In this document: one piece after another, positions 52,040 to 64,000 of the stretch | Position numbering within the stretch: position 1 is the first letter of the stretch | Layout: every line of letters starts with the position of its first letter | Origin: Ryuthela nishihirai | Taxonomy: Eukaryota > Arthropoda > Arachnida > Araneae > Heptathelidae | Assembly: GCA_038380435.1 (NCBI GenBank) | Contig: JAWZYU010000017.1 | Span: 27,276,483-27,340,482, forward strand | Reading direction: 5' to 3' | DNA length: 64,000 nt | Translations under genes and position numbers: made by a program | The notes under the pieces: generated by a model | What the model was told of the DNA's origin: nothing | The model's input: only the letters and a program-made list of their open reading frames with translations | The model's database searches: none

Positions 52040-54029
52040 CACCAATATTCAGCTCTCCAGTACCAGTATATCGAATTTAACCTTTGACCTCAAAGGACAA
52101 TCACATCCCAAATTCCGCAATATTTCTGAGATCTACGCAGTGGTGAAAGTAGACCCATACGCACAGGTATGCCGTTCCGGCAAGAAATTATTTGCCGGTA
52201 CAGCGTGTCGGTAAAACATTATTCAGTAGTGGCTCCATTAATGATTTTTTTTACACATTAATGCTGTTTCAACGTAGCATTTAATTTTTTAAAAAGCGAA
52301 TCGTTTCTTTTTAAGAAAATTTCTTTGATTTTTAATTACACTACTATAGTTTAACCCTTTAGATACCTGCTGGCTGAAAACCGCATACTTGATGCGCTTG
52401 AGGTTTCATTTCTGCCGAGAGAGAGTGCCAAGGGGGAGTGCTAATCCAAATATTTGAAGTAGTGCTTTCTCTCTTTGAACGATTAGCAAAAGCAAACTAG
52501 GAAAAGAGGGCAGAACTAGACAGACAAAGGTGATTCCAACCAGAGCCGTGTCTCGGGGAGTCGTTACGTATCCACGGACAATACGCATGCGTCGTAGCTG
52601 TCTGGGTTCTGTCTTAATCACTACCAGAAGTAGAAATGGGAAGACGGGATGACAAATCAAAGAAAGGATATGAATTCACTTAGACGTTTGAAATATAATC
52701 CTTTGCAAGATAATATTTGTGGAGTAGAATAATACAGATACTAATGCACATTCGTTTAATTTTATTGTCCCATAAAAGTTGACCATTATTTTTCTTAATT
52801 ATAATTTTCGATTAGCACTATAAATAGGTCTGCCACCTTTTTGGGATTTAATTATCCAGAGATCATAAATTTGGCTTTAAGTAAATTCCGTTCCTTCCCC
52901 CCCTCCCAAAAAAACCCCCATTAATAACGATATATTTATTGAAAAATAATCAACGTAATCATTATTTTTGTTTCAAAATTTTATTAATTAATAATATATA
53001 TATATAATATTTTTTAAATTTAAAGTTACATTCAATTATCTTTGCAAACTTTTTAGAAAATTTTCGTTCCGTCTTCTGAATATATTATAAAAAATTTGCG
53101 CAGTTCACATTATAATGAGTTTTCTTGCATAATTCTGCTTTCACTCGAATCTTGTTCGTTTTTTTTCTTTAAATTCAAATATAGGGCCTTTTATTGTTTT
53201 GGCCCAATCCCTGGGTTTGCCCCGGATAATGCATGGACGCTTGTATTGTTTTTCTACTGAGTTCCCCCTCATAAAAACAATAAAAAAAAAGAAATTGGGC
53301 CTTTTTTCGTTTTGGTTTTCATAACAGATTTTTTTAAAAATGTGTCTTGCGCTTCCCTTAGTAACCATTGATAATTTTTGGTGCTGGTTTCTGTAGTCAT
53401 TTTAGCGAATTGAATCTGGTAATCTACGCTTTTGCACATTTCATATCTTGCAAAGGCCGTACAAATGGCATCTTTTCCAAACTGTAATGGCAGAAAACAG
53501 AAATTTGCTTTCAAAAACCGGAGTCTTGAGATAGATTTCAAAACGTGGAGTCTCCGGATGAAGATAGGAACGGTGGCATTCCTAACTGTAGGTGAAGTAT
53601 TTATATCTTTCTTTTTTCTTGATAAGTTGCATAGAGAACAGAGAAGTTCTTGTGAGTATGTGAGTATGATGAATATGAATGATTTAGAAAAACCTCTGTC
53701 TGGTAATTCGTAGCAGTAGTCCGAGATTTTTGACATCCGAAAAAGTCCCATAATCAGGATAATTGCAATGAATCCTTATATTCCATCAGCAGATTATACT
53801 GAACATCCAGTTTCGACTTTTATAACCAAACATTTTCACGAAATTCAGTATATTTGTTAGTAGTGACCTGCAGCATGTCAACAGGGTCGTCGGTAAAAAA
53901 TAAATTTTAAATAATAAATAGTTAATGATACAGAAGCTAGTTCATGAATAAGGGCGAAAGAGGATTCAAAATGATTAAAAAAAAGGGCGTTGTTAACCGG
54001 CATTTGTAAAATATATTGAGTTGTAATCA
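52040..54029. other. AT-rich stretch, little recognised
   Basis: 52130-52215 (CAGTGGTGAAAGTAGACCCA and a TGCCGTTCCGGCAAGAAATT / TTTGCCGGTACAGC block) looks like a fragment of a small hAT-type MITE. The remainder shows no gene or repeat I can name. Confidence 0.35.
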
Positions 54030-54100
54030 TCGACCTGGTAATCAAGTGGTTTGCACGCTTCGCTTCAAATATATCGGACATGGGTTCAGGACCCTATAGT
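54030..54100 (+). repeat. Possible old tRNA-like SINE head
   Basis: CCTGGTAATCAAGTGGTTTG, GCACGCTTCGC and GGACATGGGTTCAGGACCC are spaced like A-arm, anticodon arm and T-arm of a tRNA, with too many mismatches for a working tRNA gene. Confidence 0.35.
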
Positions 54101-55479
54101 TATGAATTTTGTTTCTCGTATTGTCTTTCTGCTGAGATCTTGTCTTCATAACTGGTCTTCTGACATCTTAAATGGACATGATATTAAGAGACCTGTGAGA
54201 AAACAGCTATTTGAGGGGTATGAAAAATTAATCAACTAAGAATTTAATTCTCTAGTGCTTTTTAATTTTATACATCCCTTGGAATTTAACTTTCGGGTCG
54301 CAAGTTATAGTATTTGTAAATACGTTAGATACGTATGTCAAGCCGTTTCGGTTTACGAAATATCATAATCATAATAATTAAATAAAAAAATTGATTATCA
54401 ACTTCTGATAAAGATTACTATCAACTTTTTAGTTGCATCAAAAAATAATTTTGTATTAAAAAAAATGCAAAAGCGTGATTTGGGTTCTACCTTGACTAAC
54501 AACGGCTGTAGAATTGAACGAAAAAGCCCAGCTGTTTTGCATTATATGCAAGCGAAGTTGCTTTAAGTTGATGTTCACTTTCTTGGAAACTTTCATTTGT
54601 CGGATAGGATTAAGGCTAGAGGAGAATTGAAAGAATTCTTCCAGGTTCATCAGAAGACTGGCATTGCGGCTAATCAATTAGAGCTTCCTCTTAAGGGGGA
54701 AAGGAAGCAAGCAGCAGATAAGGAGGCTTTCGGATGCAATGGTCTTTTGCATATCGGGCTGAAATGGTAACCAAAGGATAATAGCATGAACGCACTACCA
54801 ATCCTTGGCCAACGTAATATTTTAATTCTGTGGTTTTAGGGTTGCTGAATCGCGAAACATTTTTCATTAAGGTGAAAACAAGTGCATAGAAAGTTAAGCG
54901 TGCCAACAAATATATCTATCATGTGTAAAGGTAAAATGAATTTTTACCTCTCTGCAAGTATGGCCTGAAGAATTAATTTTTTATTTGCAGGTATGTCCAA
55001 CCTATGGTACTCGTGACCAGAATGGAAAGCTAGTCGAGAAAAAGTGTTTAGCAAATCGCCTCGCACCTTTTTTTTTGTCAAAAGTCGCGCTTTTCCTACC
55101 GCATTTTTGAATCGCGAACTCTGCAATTTTGCATATATAGTATGTCGGGATATCACAGAAGCGAAATTACCGTACTTATTATAATCATTGAATATTGAAG
55201 GTTATCCGAATCTTCAATAAATGTTATTCTAGAAAAATGCTGTATTTGACATTTGGGTTTAGATTAGGCAAGTTGAGTGATCATAATTATCATTATCATT
55301 AATCAGTCTAAATATATTTCTATAAATAAGTACTAAAATAATTTTAAAAACATCTACATATTTTTTCAATAAGGCTGAAATCCAAGAATAGAACGGAATT
55401 AGCAAGTATTTAGGTATATTAATATTTTTTCACATTAAAATTGCACAAATCATTCGCTATTTGGTGAAATCAAAGAGTG
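54101..55479. other. AT-rich stretch, nothing recognised
   Basis: Short ORFs without recognisable motif. No repeat boundaries seen. Confidence 0.4.
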
Positions 55480-56000
55480 AAAGGCAAAATTCGGGGACAC
55501 TACTTTCGCCATCACACAGTCATTATTACCCCTGTAATGTGGCGTCCGTGGAGTGTTCGTCTGCATGGGATTTTCCACACAGTTATACTTTAAAACGTAC
55601 CGGAACGGAGTGAAATCTATTTTGAACACTGGATCGATGACTCAAAACATCCTCACAACCAATTGTTATCTCTTTAACTCCGATAGCTTTAAACCTGGCT
55701 TTTGACGTTCAATGACTCTCCGAATTCGCAATTTCTAAACGTTTCTTATATCTACAACCGAAACACCCCTGGACACGAATTTTCTCGCTTCTACCACTGT
55801 TAGATCAAGGTTTAATTTCTAAGTGAACTCTTTTTGACCTAGAAGGACACGTTGGAGGTCACATTTTGACTTTTTCCCAGATTTAGGACACATTTTATCC
55901 TAGGTAGAAATTTTCAGGCTCTACCATTTCCGCATCATAGTTAGAATTAGAATGATCCCCTACAGTCAGTCAGCCGTTAGTTAATCACTCACAATAGTCT
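55480..56000 (-). repeat. Dispersed repeat, partner of 2975-3600
   Basis: The reverse complement shares ordered blocks with 2975-3600 (see that entry). It lacks the inverted-repeat insertion, so it approximates the uninterrupted form. Confidence 0.55.
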
Positions 56001-56001
56001 T

Positions 56002-56190
56002 ACTTATACAATCAATAAACCTATATATGTCAGATTAGGTTTATTGATTGTATAAGTGTAATAAATATTATATAAAGATTTCATTAATTTGAATAGGTAA
56101 AGTAAATATTATATAAGTGTTTCATTAATTTGTATAGGGAAAGTAAATATTATATAAAGATTTCATTAATTTGTATCGGGAAAGTAAATA
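56002..56190. repeat. Perfect 22-bp hairpin followed by 41-bp tandem repeat
   Basis: Arms 56002-56023 and 56036-56057 (ACTTATACAATCAATAAACC core) are exact reverse complements with a 12-nt loop. Then three 41-bp units TAAATATTATATAA-G-TTTC follow. Confidence 0.85.
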
Positions 56191-56199
56191 TTAAAGAAA

Positions 56200-57602
56200 A
56201 CTACTGCACCAAAAATTTGTTAGAAATTAACTAATCTTATGAAATTACTTAAAGTAAATATGCAGGACATGATAATTTTTGTATACCTTGTTATTACTTT
56301 TGAACAATTACGAAAAACGGATAACTGTAACTAAGGATCAAGAATATTAAATTCATATGTAGGAAACACTCAAAAGTTAGTTATGCAAAAATATTCCATT
56401 TTTCTGAACAAAAAGTTTACATTTCGCATTATAAATCACTGAAAACTGTATTGTCAGTTGGCATCTAGAAATATTTTCTGTTGTGGTAAAATTGTTCCTT
56501 CATGGTATAATTTTTTTTGTTACGCATGGTTTTAGCAATTGATACACTCAATATTCATTCATGGAATTCGAAGCATAAGAAAGGTACATCTGATTTTTTG
56601 AAAATTTTCATTGTGATTACAGATTTGGATTGCGATTCTTAACTTTTTTCCTTTTCTCGAGTTTCAGGGGAGAAAGATTTAACCTGCAGAACCGATGACG
56701 AGTTCCTGATTCTGCTCCTTAGAGGTAGGAAATTCGATTATTACAGAGCCTTTGCTACACTAAAAGAAATTTGCAAATTGAAAATGGAATTATATTTCTT
56801 TCGAAGACTTGAAAATATTAAGTCCTTCTATGATATTTTGGAAACAGGAATCGTAACATTTCTCCACTACAGGGATCCAGAAGGAAGAGCTATTTTCATT
56901 TTTAGAATCAGTAGGATCATAACAGTTTGCTTTTAAATTTCTTATCGTATATTTATAATGTCGTCCAGTTTTTTATACATAAATGTGGCAATTTCAAGCA
57001 CTTTATTTCCTAATTAATACAATCATCTTATAATATCTGGAAGAAACATGTCGCATTTCACAATAATGTAGCTAAAATGGTATTCCTAAAAGAGTATAAA
57101 TTTCATTTTAATAGAACAGCAAATTATGCATATCACTGGTACTGAATTTTGAAATTTAGTTGGAGTTTTTTAATGTTTCTTCGTATTTAATTTTCTTCAC
57201 TATACGATTTAATTTCTTGGAGAACCACATATTGCACACACTTGGAAATTACGTGTGGTAACATTAACAATTTGAATCTGGACCTTTCTTTTATTTTGTA
57301 GTGACTGATTGCTATTTAAAAGCAATTTCTGGAATTCCATCCTAGTGTAATAATAATACTGGCTTTTAATCGGATATATGGGGTATTCATATACACAATA
57401 TGTGAGTTATCAAAAGGAGGAAAAGTCAAATGGGTATTCCGAAGGGAGTAAGGAAATAAATAGTAATTTTAAGAACAGACCATCAGAGAAAAATTCGCCT
57501 AACACGACATTTCACCAAAGGCAGTTGTCGATCTCGGTTAATCCATTTGTGTACTGTCTATTGTACACATATTCATTTGTTTACTGCTCTGTTTTAGTCT
57601 GG
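56200..57602. other. AT-rich stretch, nothing recognised
   Basis: No credible gene, RNA or repeat. Short ORF at 57378-57641 has no familiar features. Confidence 0.4.
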
Positions 57603-57700
57603 CTGTGCCGTCGTAGAGTGGTTAGAGTACTTGGCTACTGATCAAAGGGACCTGGGTTTGATTCCCGGGTAAGTTTGATGTCTTTCTACTGAGGTTCCGC
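57603..57700 (+). mobile_element. SINE family 2, 5' part (split by LINE copy C)
   Basis: Head GTCGTAGAGTGGTTAGAGTA, B-box-like GGGTTTGATTCCCGGGT and CTACTGAGGTTCCGCC match the family-2 SINE at 41940-42113. The rest continues at 61392. Confidence 0.8.
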
Positions 57701-57765
<65 letters not shown>

Positions 57766-60700
57766 AGCAGCCATGGGCTACGAAGGTCCAACCAGACAGT
57801 GCAATTTAGTTATCCAAGCAAGTCTATCCTGAGCTACATCTACTGCATCTGGCCACTGCTCACGAATTCTAAAAAGGTCCTGTTTGACATTGTCTGCCGA
57901 CCACATCCTTGGTCTCCCCCTCTTTCTGAGGCATTTAGGCACACTATTCATATAACCCTATTCGCCAATCTATAATTATTCATACGGGCAACATGGCCAA
58001 ACCAACGGAGTCTCTCTCTGCACAATATGCTGCTTAAAGGAGGTTGCAAACTCCTTTGCCTAACCTCATCATTAGTTACAAAGTTGAACCACCTACTGCC
58101 CAAGATACTGCGTAAGCATCTGGAATCCAAAGCATCTAGTTTCCTGTTTTCCTGTTTACAAAGATTCCAAGTTTCACTACCATGACTAACCCTAGAAAGA
58201 ACCAAACTATTTTACAGTCTAATATTAGTCTTTAGGCGTATACTCCTATTTCTCCACACTCTCCATAGATTCTTAAAAGTCCCGGCAGCAATACCTATTC
58301 GTCTGTTAATCTCATGCCGCACATCACCAGTATCTGTTACATATCTCCCAAGAAAATTAAACTGTGACACCTGCTCAAGACTGCAACCATTCAGATGAAC
58401 TGAATCAGAGCCTGCCTGACCAATTTTCATCACTTTAGTTTTCTTTCTGTTTATAACCAAACCTACTCTACTACCAGTCTCATCAACAGCTCGAATGAAA
58501 GAGTTCATCTCATCAACATCATTTTCCAAAAAGCTAAATCATCAGCATAATCTAAATCAGAAATTTTCGTATCTCCAGTCCATTTAAGGCCAAAATCTTT
58601 CCCTTGAAGTGAATTTCGCATAACATAATCAATAATCAAGCTAAAGAGAAAAGGAGACAAAATGCACCCTTGACGAACACAAGAAGTAATGCTAAACCAA
58701 TTGCTACAAGACTTACCAATTCTCACACACGACTCAGTGTTATTATAGAGAGCTTTCATTATGTTAACTAACTTGTCAGGTATGCCATATGATTTCACAT
58801 TCAAACACAAACTATGACGATCAACAGAGTCGGAAGACTTTTTTGAAATCAAGAAAGCTAGCAACCAAAGGTTTCTGAGACTCTAAACATTTCTCAAGAA
58901 TCTGCCTAAATGAAAATATCTGATCCACACATCCCCTACCACTTCTGAATTCACATTGCTCATCACGCAATTGACTGTCAACCAGATTCTTAAATCTATT
59001 AAGCACAATCATGCAAAGAACTTTCCCTGGAACAGAGAATAGGCTGATACCCCTATAGTTATCACAAGAACTGCGACCACCTTTTTTGAAAATAGGGATA
59101 ACAATAGCTCTGGTAAAATCCTTAGGAACCATGCCTTTATGATAAAAGATATTCAGAATTTCAATTATCCAAGTGGTAACCGAAACATTCCCAGCTCTAA
59201 GCATTTCTGTTCCCCTCGGGAAACAGAAAAACTTTTAAGAGTAAATTCACTCTGAAACAAGAATATTTTCAGAGTAAATTTCATCTACCCCTAGGGATTT
59301 ATCTGGTTTAAGTTTAGAAACAGCCAAAATAACTTCAGATTGTGTTATTGGGCCAACATTAAAGCCACGAATGCATCTATCATCATTGCAAACAATGGGA
59401 ATAGGGCTAACCTCATTGTTTAGAATATCACTGAAATGCTGAGCCCACCTAGCCATGACAGAATCCTCACCTTCTATAACCTTACCTTGTTTATCCTTCA
59501 ATCCCTGTATACCTGTTCGTTTTCTACCACACGAAACATTAGCTATCTGGTACAGCTCTCTGCTGTTGTACTGTCTAACTACTTCCTCGGCTTTGTCAGC
59601 CAAGCCATCAAGCCAAAGATTCTTATCAGCAGCTAACTGATCTTTTACACGTTTATTAGGTTCTCTGTAATGCTTTCTATTAGTACTAGTAGGGTATTGA
59701 TTATGGACATTCCTGCAGTTCTTTCTTTCTGAAATAAGCTCAAGTGCCTTATCACTGAGATAATTCTGTCTCTTCTGCTCCTTTTTTCCTAAAAGAGTAC
59801 TGTTAGTGTCCAAAAAAGCCTATTTAAAATGATCCCATTCTTCCTCAACTTCAGTAGTAAGCATACGATGACTGTCATAATGACTAAGTAACCTATCATG
59901 GTAAGCTTTGGCTAATACTGGGTCTTTCAGAGCTTCAGCATTAAAAGTAAATTTTTTAACCGTAGCACAACACTTTTTATGTTTAAGTTGCAAGACACTT
60001 TTAACAAGGTAATGGTCAGATCCAATTTCAGCTCCCCTATATGACCGGGTATTCCTAACACAACTAGCCCATTTGCTGTTAATTAATATATAATCAGTCA
60101 TATTCTTATGCAGCCCATCGGGTGAAACCCATGTGTACTTATGTATGTCGCGGTGTTTGAATAAGTGTTAGTTATTTTGAATCCATTGAGTTTACTTACC
60201 TGTAGGAGAGGTTGCCCATTGCCATTGCAGCAACCAATAACAAAAGGGCTTATTATTCCTCCCCAAAGGTCAGAGTCAGTACCAACTTTGGCATTGAAGT
60301 CACCAAGAACAAGGGTAATATCTCCTTTCTTGACAGAATTCAAAATATCCTGAAGTTGTCCATAAAACCTATCCTTCTCATTCTCATCGGCATCCTCAGT
60401 GGGGGCATAACAGAAGATAACATTCAAGTCTTTAACGCTTGTCTGAAATTTTGCTGTAAGAAATCTTTCATTAATGCACTCATATCCTAGAAGAGCATCA
60501 CTAGCGTGTCTGCTGAGAAGCAGACCCACGCCTTGGTGATGCTTATTGTCGTCCCTTCCTGAAAAGAGAAATTTTCGATTATTTTTAAGAATCTGACCTT
60601 TATCTGTCCATCTGGTCTCTTGCAAGCCGAGAATATATAAACTATAATGATGGTATTCTTGTGTGAGGACATCAAGAGAAAAAGCTCTGTGCAGAGTCCT

Positions 60701-61391
60701 CACATTCCAACTACCTATGGAGAGAAAATGGTTAGTGGGATGTTTGAAGAAACTATGTTTATTGAGAGAGGGAATGCCGACAATTTCAAACAGCCCTCTA
60801 ATCACAGACGTGGGGCAAAGACCCGTTCCCCCACCACAAAAGCTGAAGCCATCTACACTGGAAGACTTCCTCCAATGTAGAATTTGACGATGCCAATAGA
60901 AGCAAAGAGTTCAGGTGCCTGCGATGACCTCTGCTCAGGATTATCCACTAGCTGATAAACATATCCTGTGAATCTATTCACTTGGGGCCGTCAACCAACT
61001 AACAAACAGGTAACAGCGGAAGATTTTCCCTCCATAGAAGCCCACCAGTGCAGAAAAATCAGGATCCTTAATCAAGCTCAGAGCCATATATCTGTCCAGT
61101 CCGGTGGGTTTATATGGTGAGCACCAGGACCCTGTGTGATTGACCACTCCTCAGCAGGGTAGAAAAAAAAAGAAAAGAGCCATAGTTGTCCAGATCAGTA
61201 GGCCACACTAATCTGGCAGCTCTCCCATTCCGTTCACTTCCACAAGAGAGTATCTCTTTTGAAAGGTACTAACGGTCTGCACCTCGAGAAGGCGGGGTTG
61301 GACATTAGGTTCTAGGCCTGGCCGGTTCTATGCATCATCACAGGGGATTGGTGCAAGCTGTCCTTCCAGTGACTACCTAGCTACCATTTAC
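57701..61391 (-). mobile_element. RTE-like LINE, copy C, inserted in a SINE
   Basis: Near full-length. The (ATC)n tail at 57701-57763, about 21 units, is the longest of the three copies. The 5' end is at the TAGCTACC motif near 61380. SINE family-2 sequence flanks both sides. Confidence 0.88.
57900..60805 (-). pseudogene. LINE copy C: endonuclease-reverse transcriptase, broken
   Basis: The endonuclease block (60805-60098) is open and contains WNVRTLHRAFSLDVL, GLQETRWTDKGQI and LVLGDFNAKVGTD. The following blocks (60101-59820, 59813-59247, 59204-58821, 58864-58505, 58529-58212, 58205-57948) are separated by single stops or frameshifts. Motif A is damaged near 58830; GCILSPFLFSL and LDYADDLAF remain. 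An extra 50-bp stretch at about 59210-59275 interrupts the linker. Confidence 0.85.
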
Positions 61392-61472
61392 AGACCAGAG
61401 GCCTTCTACTCTAGCGTATAAACTGACAGGCTGCTGTCACGCCATCTATGGTAAGCAACTGCTTGGGGGAAA
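61392..61472 (+). mobile_element. SINE family 2, 3' part
   Basis: CAGAGGCCTTCTACTCTAGC, GTATAAACTGACAGGCTGCT and GCAACTGCTTG follow the order in the SINE at 41940-42113. Confidence 0.75.
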
Positions 61473-61478
61473 GTGATG

Positions 61479-61540
61479 TGATGTGATAAAATGTGATGGG
61501 AAGGTTAGAAACCCTTCAACAATGGGCTTCCTGCTATCCC
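61479..61540. repeat. 62-bp block shared with 46380-46441
   Basis: See the partner entry; the two differ by only one or two bases. Confidence 0.75.
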
Positions 61541-61585
61541 AAATGGGGGAGGGTGATTTATTGTTATATTTTTATATTGAATAGC

Positions 61586-61658
61586 AAAGCAGTGACATTG
61601 TTAATGTGGACAATGTGAATTCTATAAACATTCATTGTCCACATCAACAATGTCGCTT
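61586..61658. repeat. miRNA-precursor-sized hairpin
   Basis: GACATTGTTAATGTGGACAATG pairs with CATTGTCCACATCAACAATG downstream, one mismatch in the core, loop about 20 nt. It sits between a repeat end and a Tc1 remnant. Confidence 0.7.
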
Positions 61659-61758
61659 GTTAGAACAGACAGTTTAAAAAATAAGCTACTTTTTAAGAAG
61701 TATACGCCGAAGAGCTGAAACTTATGAACATCTTCCTAATATGATGTTGGTCTTTCAC

Positions 61759-62770
61759 TTACCGCCAAACAGCTCTTACCCGGCGTGGCATTGATGCTAC
61801 AAAATTTCTAAAGGTGTCTTGAGGTATCTGGTTCCAACACGTTACCAGCAGATCCTTTAACTCGTGTAAGTTACGTGGTTGAGCCGCCGCAGATCGGAGA
61901 TGCTGTTCCAAAACAAAGTACAGATGCTCGATTGGATCGATGTCTGGGGAATTTTTAGGCCAGGGCAATACCTGGAAATCTTCGTCGTGTTCCGCAAATC
62001 ATTCTCGAACAATCCGGGCAGTGTGGAATGGCACATTATCCTGCTGAAAGAAGGCATTAACAGAGGGATATACCGTTGCCATGAAAGTATGTATCTGGTC
62101 TGTAGTGATGTTTTGGTACGTGGTAGATGTCATAGTTTCCTTCACATGAATAACTCTACCTAGGGTTCCCTGCACAACGTTGCCCAAAGCATTACACCTC
62201 TTCCACAGGCTTGTTTTCGCCATATGGTACATTCTGGTATACGACATAGACATAGCCGGCCGTCCACATGGTGCAACAGGAAACGAGGGTCATCAGAACA
62301 GATGACCTACTTCTAGTCATCCAAAGTCCAGTTTTGATTGTCGCGTGTCCATTGTAGGTGTTTCAACAATGAACCTAGGTTAGCATGGGCACTCGTAGTG
62401 GCCTGCGGCTATGCAGCCACGTCTTCAGCAGGGTTCGACATACTGTGTGTTGTGACACATTACTCCCGTCATCAGCATTCAAATTACGGGCGTGTTGCGC
62501 TAGAGTATCCCTTCTGTTGGCACATGCAATACGGGATAGTCTTCGCTCACCTCTAGCATCGATGAGCAGTGGTCGGTTCACACCTTGCCGGTGGTTTGTG
62601 GATTTTCCCTCCTCGGACCACTTTTTGAAGATCCTAACTATGGGACCGTGAGCACCCCAACAAGCCTTGCTATCTCGGGAATGCCCTGATAAAGACGCCT
62701 GGCCGTTACAATTTGACCTTTGTCAAACTCATTTAAGTCGGCCTTTCCTATCTGAAGAACAAGAAAATCA
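61759..62770 (-). pseudogene. Tc1-like transposase remnant 3, most complete
   Basis: From the N-terminal helix-turn-helix (GKADLNEFDKGQIVTARRLY, about 62750) through LIDARGERRLSRIA, LNADDGSNVSQHTVCRTLLK and SRRPLRVPMLT, then FFQQDNVPFHTARIVREW, WPKNSPDIDPIEHL and SMPRRVRAVWR at the C-terminus. Several frameshifts divide it (near 62640, 62370 and 62000), and one acidic catalytic motif region, between LT and FFQQDN, is badly degraded. Domain order and length fit a Tc1 transposase of about 340 residues. Confidence 0.85.
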
Positions 62771-62779
62771 TTGATTAAC

Positions 62780-64000
62780 AGAGCTCAGTATCAGGTTATT
62801 TATACCGTTTCATGATATTCACACGCTCCATTGTTTACCTGCAGTTGCTTCGTTTTGCATAAAGACGCAATGGTCATGATGTTTTGTCTCTTAGGTGTAT
62901 ATGTGTACAGTAAGTATATACGTAATATTATTTATAGCACGATTTTCATTGCATTTCAGCATAACAAAATTTCAGTATAAGGAATATATTTTGGTCATCC
63001 GGTCGATTTGTTATATTGACAGTTCAATGTGAATGTTTGATGTGAAATATTTTCCGGGATAGGAGCATTTTTAAATAAATTGTTTCGTTTTAAATTTTAA
63101 ACTATATTTTCTGTGATGAAAAATTGATAATAATATTTTAATCCAAAATATATTTGAACTTTTAATAATATTCCGCTGGTAAGTGGCCACAGGAATCATA
63201 CCCCTTGAAGGAACTAACGAAGCGGGGCAACAAGGGGAGATCTACAGGAGAGAAACATACTTGGCAGGGTTGGCGTCCTAGACCACGGGGGTGGAACCCC
63301 TACGTAGTTTATTAGAAATAACAGTGGAAATTAGTTTGAAGCACAGCCACATGGGCTTTTGGCTATGCATGTTGGTGTGATGTTTCGTTGTTTTCCATCG
63401 GAGGCTCACCGTAGGAGAAGGCAGAACCTGGCCAATTGTTAAAAATTTTCCTTTTTTTGCAAAAATTCGTCTGCGCCCCAAAACTTTCCAAATACTTCCC
63501 CATTACACTACGGGTTTATCCTGTGCCACTTCATATTACGTTCAAAAATTATATTCTTATCTTTAATGAAACTACGAATTTCTTCGTATTGTATTCAAAA
63601 ATTATATTATCACCTATAACAGGACCTAAATTAGAATTTAAATCATTTTAATTTTTTCATTTGTTTAGGAAGTCATGAGGTTCAAGTGATCCATTTAATT
63701 TAAAAAAAATGTAAGATCATAATATATTGTATATAATAATGTTAATTTTTTTACAGTAGGCGGTTTTGAACAGCTTTCTGGACAGTCAGTGGCAAATCAT
63801 TTTGATGTACTTGTTATCATATTTCAAATAAATGGGACATGCTCAAAATTGGTGCACACCTGACTCACTGTTAACAGGTGCTCCCTCCAATATCTCCCTC
63901 CCCCCACACACCTCCTGCAATTTTCCAAATATTTGAATATTTGGTCCCACATTTCTCACATCGGCTTGTCCACCATATAACTCCTGTGTAGTCCTTATAT
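62780..64000. other. AT-rich stretch, nothing recognised
   Basis: No credible gene or repeat relationship seen. The last 150 bp contains C-rich tracts without recognisable content. Confidence 0.45.

Noticed and set aside
53269..53751. 160-residue ORF on the minus strand
   Set aside because: Low-complexity Lys/Phe-rich sequence in AT-rich DNA with no motif or context; could be chance.

Overview
This window looks like a repeat-dense stretch of an invertebrate animal genome. An arthropod is the most natural guess from the mixture of families (Polinton/Maverick, RTE-like LINEs, an I-type LINE with RNase H, Tc1/mariner, hAT-like elements, tRNA-derived SINEs, a Gypsy-like LTR element), but nothing fixes the species. 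I recognise no host protein-coding gene; almost everything that can be read is mobile DNA in various states of decay.

The centrepiece is one full-length Polinton/Maverick (relatives: adintoviruses) at 8720-25002, about 16.3 kb. It has matching terminal inverted repeats of roughly 240-270 bp and a perfect 6-bp target duplication, GACATG, at 8714-8719 and 25003-25008. Its left arm (+ strand) carries an exonuclease-like protein, a protein with a PC4-like single-strand DNA binding domain, a small membrane protein that overlaps the integrase out of frame, and an integrase with chromodomain. These are followed by a tightly overlapping capsid cluster: penton, basic core protein, major capsid, adenain-type protease, packaging ATPase and two small proteins. 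Its right arm (- strand) carries the protein-primed-type DNA polymerase B. The polymerase gene appears to be split: a 5' part of three short exons is separated by three introns that are copies of each other, all phase 2. Several genes carry stops or frameshifts, so this copy is a fossil, although integrase, protease, PC4-like and basic core frames remain open.

A second, 5'-half Polinton of the same family runs in the opposite direction off the left edge (1-2656, - strand). It is broken at different points, so the two copies together define the gene set: proline-rich ORF, exonuclease-like, PC4-like, membrane protein, integrase.

Between them (4352-7779) lies a DNA transposon with 8-bp target duplications and a decayed transposase, apparently inserted in a shorter hAT-like non-autonomous element.

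Right of the Polinton come three copies of one RTE-like LINE (25106-28786 -, 33246-36901 +, 57701-61391 -). The third is inserted inside a tRNA-derived SINE. There are also three copies of another tRNA-derived SINE (two with clear 12-bp target duplications), an internally deleted LTR retrotransposon (37660-38670), a 188-bp hAT-type MITE (39215-39402), three Tc1-like remnants, an I-type LINE remnant (46806-50310), several minisatellites and three strong hairpins. The intervening AT-rich DNA (for example 28787-31079, 42270-43434, 52040-54030, 56200-57600, 62780-64000) shows nothing I can name.
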